This document shows positions 6,015 to 6,979 of a stretch of 6,979 bases of DNA, in pieces. The number at the start of each line of letters is the position of its first letter. Position 1 is the first letter of the stretch. This DNA is from JAFLUQ01 sp964537995 (GTDB lineage: Bacteria; Bacillota; Clostridia; UMGS1883). Position numbers and translations under genes: made by a program. Under the pieces are notes generated by a model. That model was not told the origin of the DNA. It saw nothing but the letters and a program-made list of their open reading frames with translations, and did not search any database. The DNA is taken from positions 1 through 6,979 of the forward strand of contig CAZICW010000059.1 of NCBI GenBank assembly GCA_964537995.1, given 5' to 3'.

Positions 6015-6542
6015 GTGATTATACGTCAGGCAACGGAGAAGGACGCGGCGCAGCTTGCGGAAATTTATGCCCCGTATGTGCGCGAAACGGCCGTGACATT
6101 TGAATATGAAGCTCCGTCGGCGGAGGAATTTGCGGCGAGAATTGCCGCCGTGACGGCGGAATTTCCGTTCCTCGCCGCCGAGGAGGACGGGCGGATTTCG
6201 GGTTACGCGTACGCTTCTCATTTTCATGAGCGAGCCGCCTATGCGTGGTCGGCGGAAACCTCGGTGTATGTCCGAAGGGGCGCGGAGCGCGGCGGAATAG
6301 GCAAGGCGCTGTATTTACGGCTGGAGGAGCTTCTTATACGGCAGGGAATCCAAAACCTCAACGCCTGCATTGCTTTCCCCAATCCCGCGAGCATAGCTTT
6401 CCATGAGGCTCTCGGCTATAAAACGGCGGCGCATTTCCACCTGTGCGGCTATAAGCTCGGCCGCTGGTGGGACATGATATGGATGGAAAAGCTCGTCGGC
6501 AGCCATGCTTCTCCGCCCGCGGCCGTTTCCGCCCGAAGGTAA
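6015..6542 (+). CDS. GNAT N-acetyltransferase, phosphinothricin acetyltransferase (PAT/Bar)-like
   Basis: The 175-residue product spans the whole PAT-like GNAT family, whose members transfer acetyl from acetyl-CoA to small amino-acid analogues such as phosphinothricin or methionine sulfoximine; many members have other or unknown substrates. Visible family features are IIRQATEKDAAQLAEIYAPY at 2-21, FLAAEEDGRISGYAYA (52-67), AWSAETSVYV (78-87) with the conserved Glu81, GAERGGIGKALY (89-100) as the acetyl-CoA loop, FPNPASIAFHEALGY (121-135), and CGYKLGRWWDMIWMEK near 144-159. The loop has Glu91 where the usual Q/R-x-x-G-x-G/A motif has Gln or Arg, a mild deviation. A tail of about 14 residues rich in Ala, Pro and Ser follows the fold. 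The gene lies 5 bases after the radical SAM stop codon and is probably co-transcribed with rnc. I see no terminator before the tRNA-Lys promoter. The exact substrate cannot be read from sequence. Confidence 0.9.
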   Translation: MIIRQATEKDAAQLAEIYAPYVRETAVTFEYEAPSAEEFAARIAAVTAEFPFLAAEEDGRISGYAYASHFHERAAYAWSAETSVYVRRGAERGGIGKALYLRLEELLIRQGIQNLNACIAFPNPASIAFHEALGYKTAAHFHLCGYKLGRWWDMIWMEKLVGSHASPPAAVSARR

Positions 6543-6567
6543 AAACGCGCGGCCGCGGCAGGTCGGA

Positions 6568-6624
6568 AAAATTTTGACTTTTTTCAAAAAAAGGCTTGAC
6601 AACACTGGTCGGGCGTGTTATAAT
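6568..6624 (+). promoter_or_regulatory. consensus promoter of tRNA-Lys with A/T-rich UP-like element
   Basis: TTGACA (6596-6601) and TATAAT (6619-6624) are both perfect sigma-A/sigma-70 consensus boxes with an optimal 17-bp spacer. Immediately upstream, about 6567-6592 is made almost entirely of A and T tracts, as expected of an UP element contacted by the RNA polymerase alpha subunit. Such full-consensus promoters are typical of stable RNA genes. Transcription would start near 6631, giving a leader of about 30 bases before the tRNA. Confidence 0.93.
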
Positions 6625-6630
6625 AGCAAA

Positions 6631-6653
6631 TGTTCGGCAGACCTTGTCGGACA
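6631..6653 (+). other. hairpin in the tRNA-Lys 5' leader
   Basis: TGTTCGGCAG at 6631-6640 can pair with TTGTCGGACA at 6644-6653 around the loop ACC. The stem is 10 bp including three G-U pairs. It would occupy almost the whole transcribed leader and end 6 bases before the mature tRNA 5' end, where RNase P cuts. The significance is unknown; the wobble pairs make it moderately stable at best. Confidence 0.35.
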
Positions 6654-6659
6654 GGCTTC

Positions 6660-6735
6660 GCGCCATTAGCTCAGCTGGTAGAGCACCTGACTCTTAATCA
6701 GGGTGTCCAGGGTTCGAGTCCCTGATGGCGCACCA
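6660..6735 (+). tRNA. tRNA-Lys(CTT), complete
   Basis: The gene is 76 bases long. The acceptor stem GCGCCAT (6660-6666) pairs fully with ATGGCGC (6725-6731), followed by discriminator A6732 and an encoded CCA (6733-6735). The anticodon stem is CCTGA (6686-6690) with TCAGG (6698-6702), and the loop CTCTTAA carries anticodon CTT at 6693-6695, which reads the AAG lysine codon. The T loop TTCGAGT and D loop with GG are standard. The gene has its own promoter and terminator and is therefore a monocistronic unit. Confidence 0.97.
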
Positions 6736-6738
6736 CAT

Positions 6739-6780
6739 AAAAACCTCGCAGCCATACGGTTTGCGGGGTTTTTGCTTTTT
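6739..6780 (+). terminator. intrinsic terminator of tRNA-Lys
   Basis: AAAAACCTCGCA at 6739-6750 pairs with TGCGGGGTTTTT at 6762-6773 (12 bp, one G-U pair). It is followed by the T-rich tract TTTTTGCTTTTT, which begins in the 3' arm. The symmetric A run on the 5' side means it could also terminate transcription from the opposite direction. A second, nested pairing is possible between CACATAAAAA (6734-6743) and TTTTTATGTG (6776-6785). Confidence 0.92.
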
Positions 6781-6785
6781 ATGTG

Positions 6786-6815
6786 TTGACATTCGGATAT
6801 TTGCCGTGATATAAT
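6786..6815 (+). promoter_or_regulatory. sigma-A promoter of the antiporter gene
   Basis: TTGACA (6786-6791) and TATAAT (6810-6815) are perfect boxes with an 18-bp spacer. The -35 box begins only a few bases after the tRNA-Lys terminator. Transcription would start near 6822, so the leader is about 20 bases and consists mainly of the purine-rich ribosome binding site GGGAGGGG (6827-6834). Confidence 0.9.
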
Positions 6816-6840
6816 TTCTCTGAGAGGGGAGGGGCATAAT

Positions 6841-6979
6841 ATGCTGTTTAGTTTGTCACTGATTTTTTTGTCGGCTCTTTTACTGAGCGCGGTATGCAAA
6901 AAAATCAAAGTTCCGGCTCTGCTGGGAATGCTTGCGGTCGGCATTGTCCTCGGCCCGTATGTTCTTAACCTGATTGATG
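6841..6979 (+). CDS. cation/proton antiporter, N-terminal fragment (cut by window end)
   Basis: ATG6841 has GGAGG at 6828-6832, eight bases upstream, and its own consensus promoter. The 46 visible residues have a hydrophobic helix (LFSLSLIFLSALLLSAV), a short basic turn (CKKIKVP) and then ALLGMLAVGIVLGPYVLNLI. This helix, turn, 'P-x-L-L-G-M-L ... G-I-x-L-G-P' pattern is typical of the N-terminus of monovalent cation:proton antiporters of the CPA1/CPA2 (NhaP- and Kef-like) superfamily, which exchange Na+ or K+ for H+ across the membrane. The ion-binding Asp residues and any C-terminal regulatory domain lie beyond the window, so the subtype and ion cannot be stated. The gene is independent of the tRNA unit upstream. 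Confidence 0.8.
   Translation, partial: MLFSLSLIFLSALLLSAVCKKIKVPALLGMLAVGIVLGPYVLNLID

Noticed and set aside
6549..6556. GC palindrome GCGGCCGC after the GNAT gene as a terminator
   Set aside because: It is a palindrome without a loop and the bases after it are not a T run. It reads as a chance GC-rich site.
6578..6593. CTTTTTT/AAAAAAG inverted repeat before the tRNA-Lys promoter as a terminator hairpin
   Set aside because: The stem is only A-T with a minimal loop and no T run follows. An A/T-rich UP element next to the -35 box explains it better.

Overview
The window looks like chromosomal DNA of a moderately GC-rich member of the Bacillota, probably class Clostridia. This rests on CCA-encoding tRNA genes, near-consensus sigma-A promoters with 17-18 bp spacers, strong GGAGG ribosome binding sites with frequent GTG/TTG starts, a large secreted protein with S-layer homology (SLH) domains, and an rnc gene followed directly by a short Elp3-like radical SAM gene. 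The last pairing is familiar from clostridial genomes. No phage, transposon, CRISPR or plasmid gene is visible. Every gene reads on the + strand.

Layout: (1) 1-54, the 3' part of tRNA-Gly(GCC), then a hairpin at 61-92. (2) 131-955, lgt, the prolipoprotein diacylglyceryl transferase. (3) A TTGACA-17-TAAAAT promoter at 972-1000 with a dyad in its spacer drives a 1025-residue exported SLH protein at 1056-4133. (4) 4123-4202 holds three consecutive stem-loops, from the SLH stop codon to just before rnc. (5) 4238-6542 is a compact cluster of rnc (RNase III, TTG start), a radical SAM protein (4-bp overlap) and a phosphinothricin-acetyltransferase-like GNAT (5-bp gap). (6) A consensus promoter, tRNA-Lys(CTT) and a strong terminator form a self-contained unit at 6568-6780. 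(7) A promoter at 6786-6815 drives the first 46 codons of a cation/proton antiporter, cut off by the window end.

Functionally these are mostly housekeeping genes: lipoprotein maturation, RNA processing and two tRNAs. The exception is the large surface protein, whose roughly 770-residue body beyond the SLH anchor I cannot assign to a named domain. It appears to consist of degenerate repeats of one beta-rich module and is the least understood object here. No intergenic stretch exceeds 300 bases. I do not see a clear new multi-gene system. The points most worth checking are the SLH protein body, the stem-loop array in front of rnc, the dyad in the SLH promoter, and the adjacency of an Elp3-like radical SAM gene without its acetyltransferase domain to a free-standing acetyltransferase.
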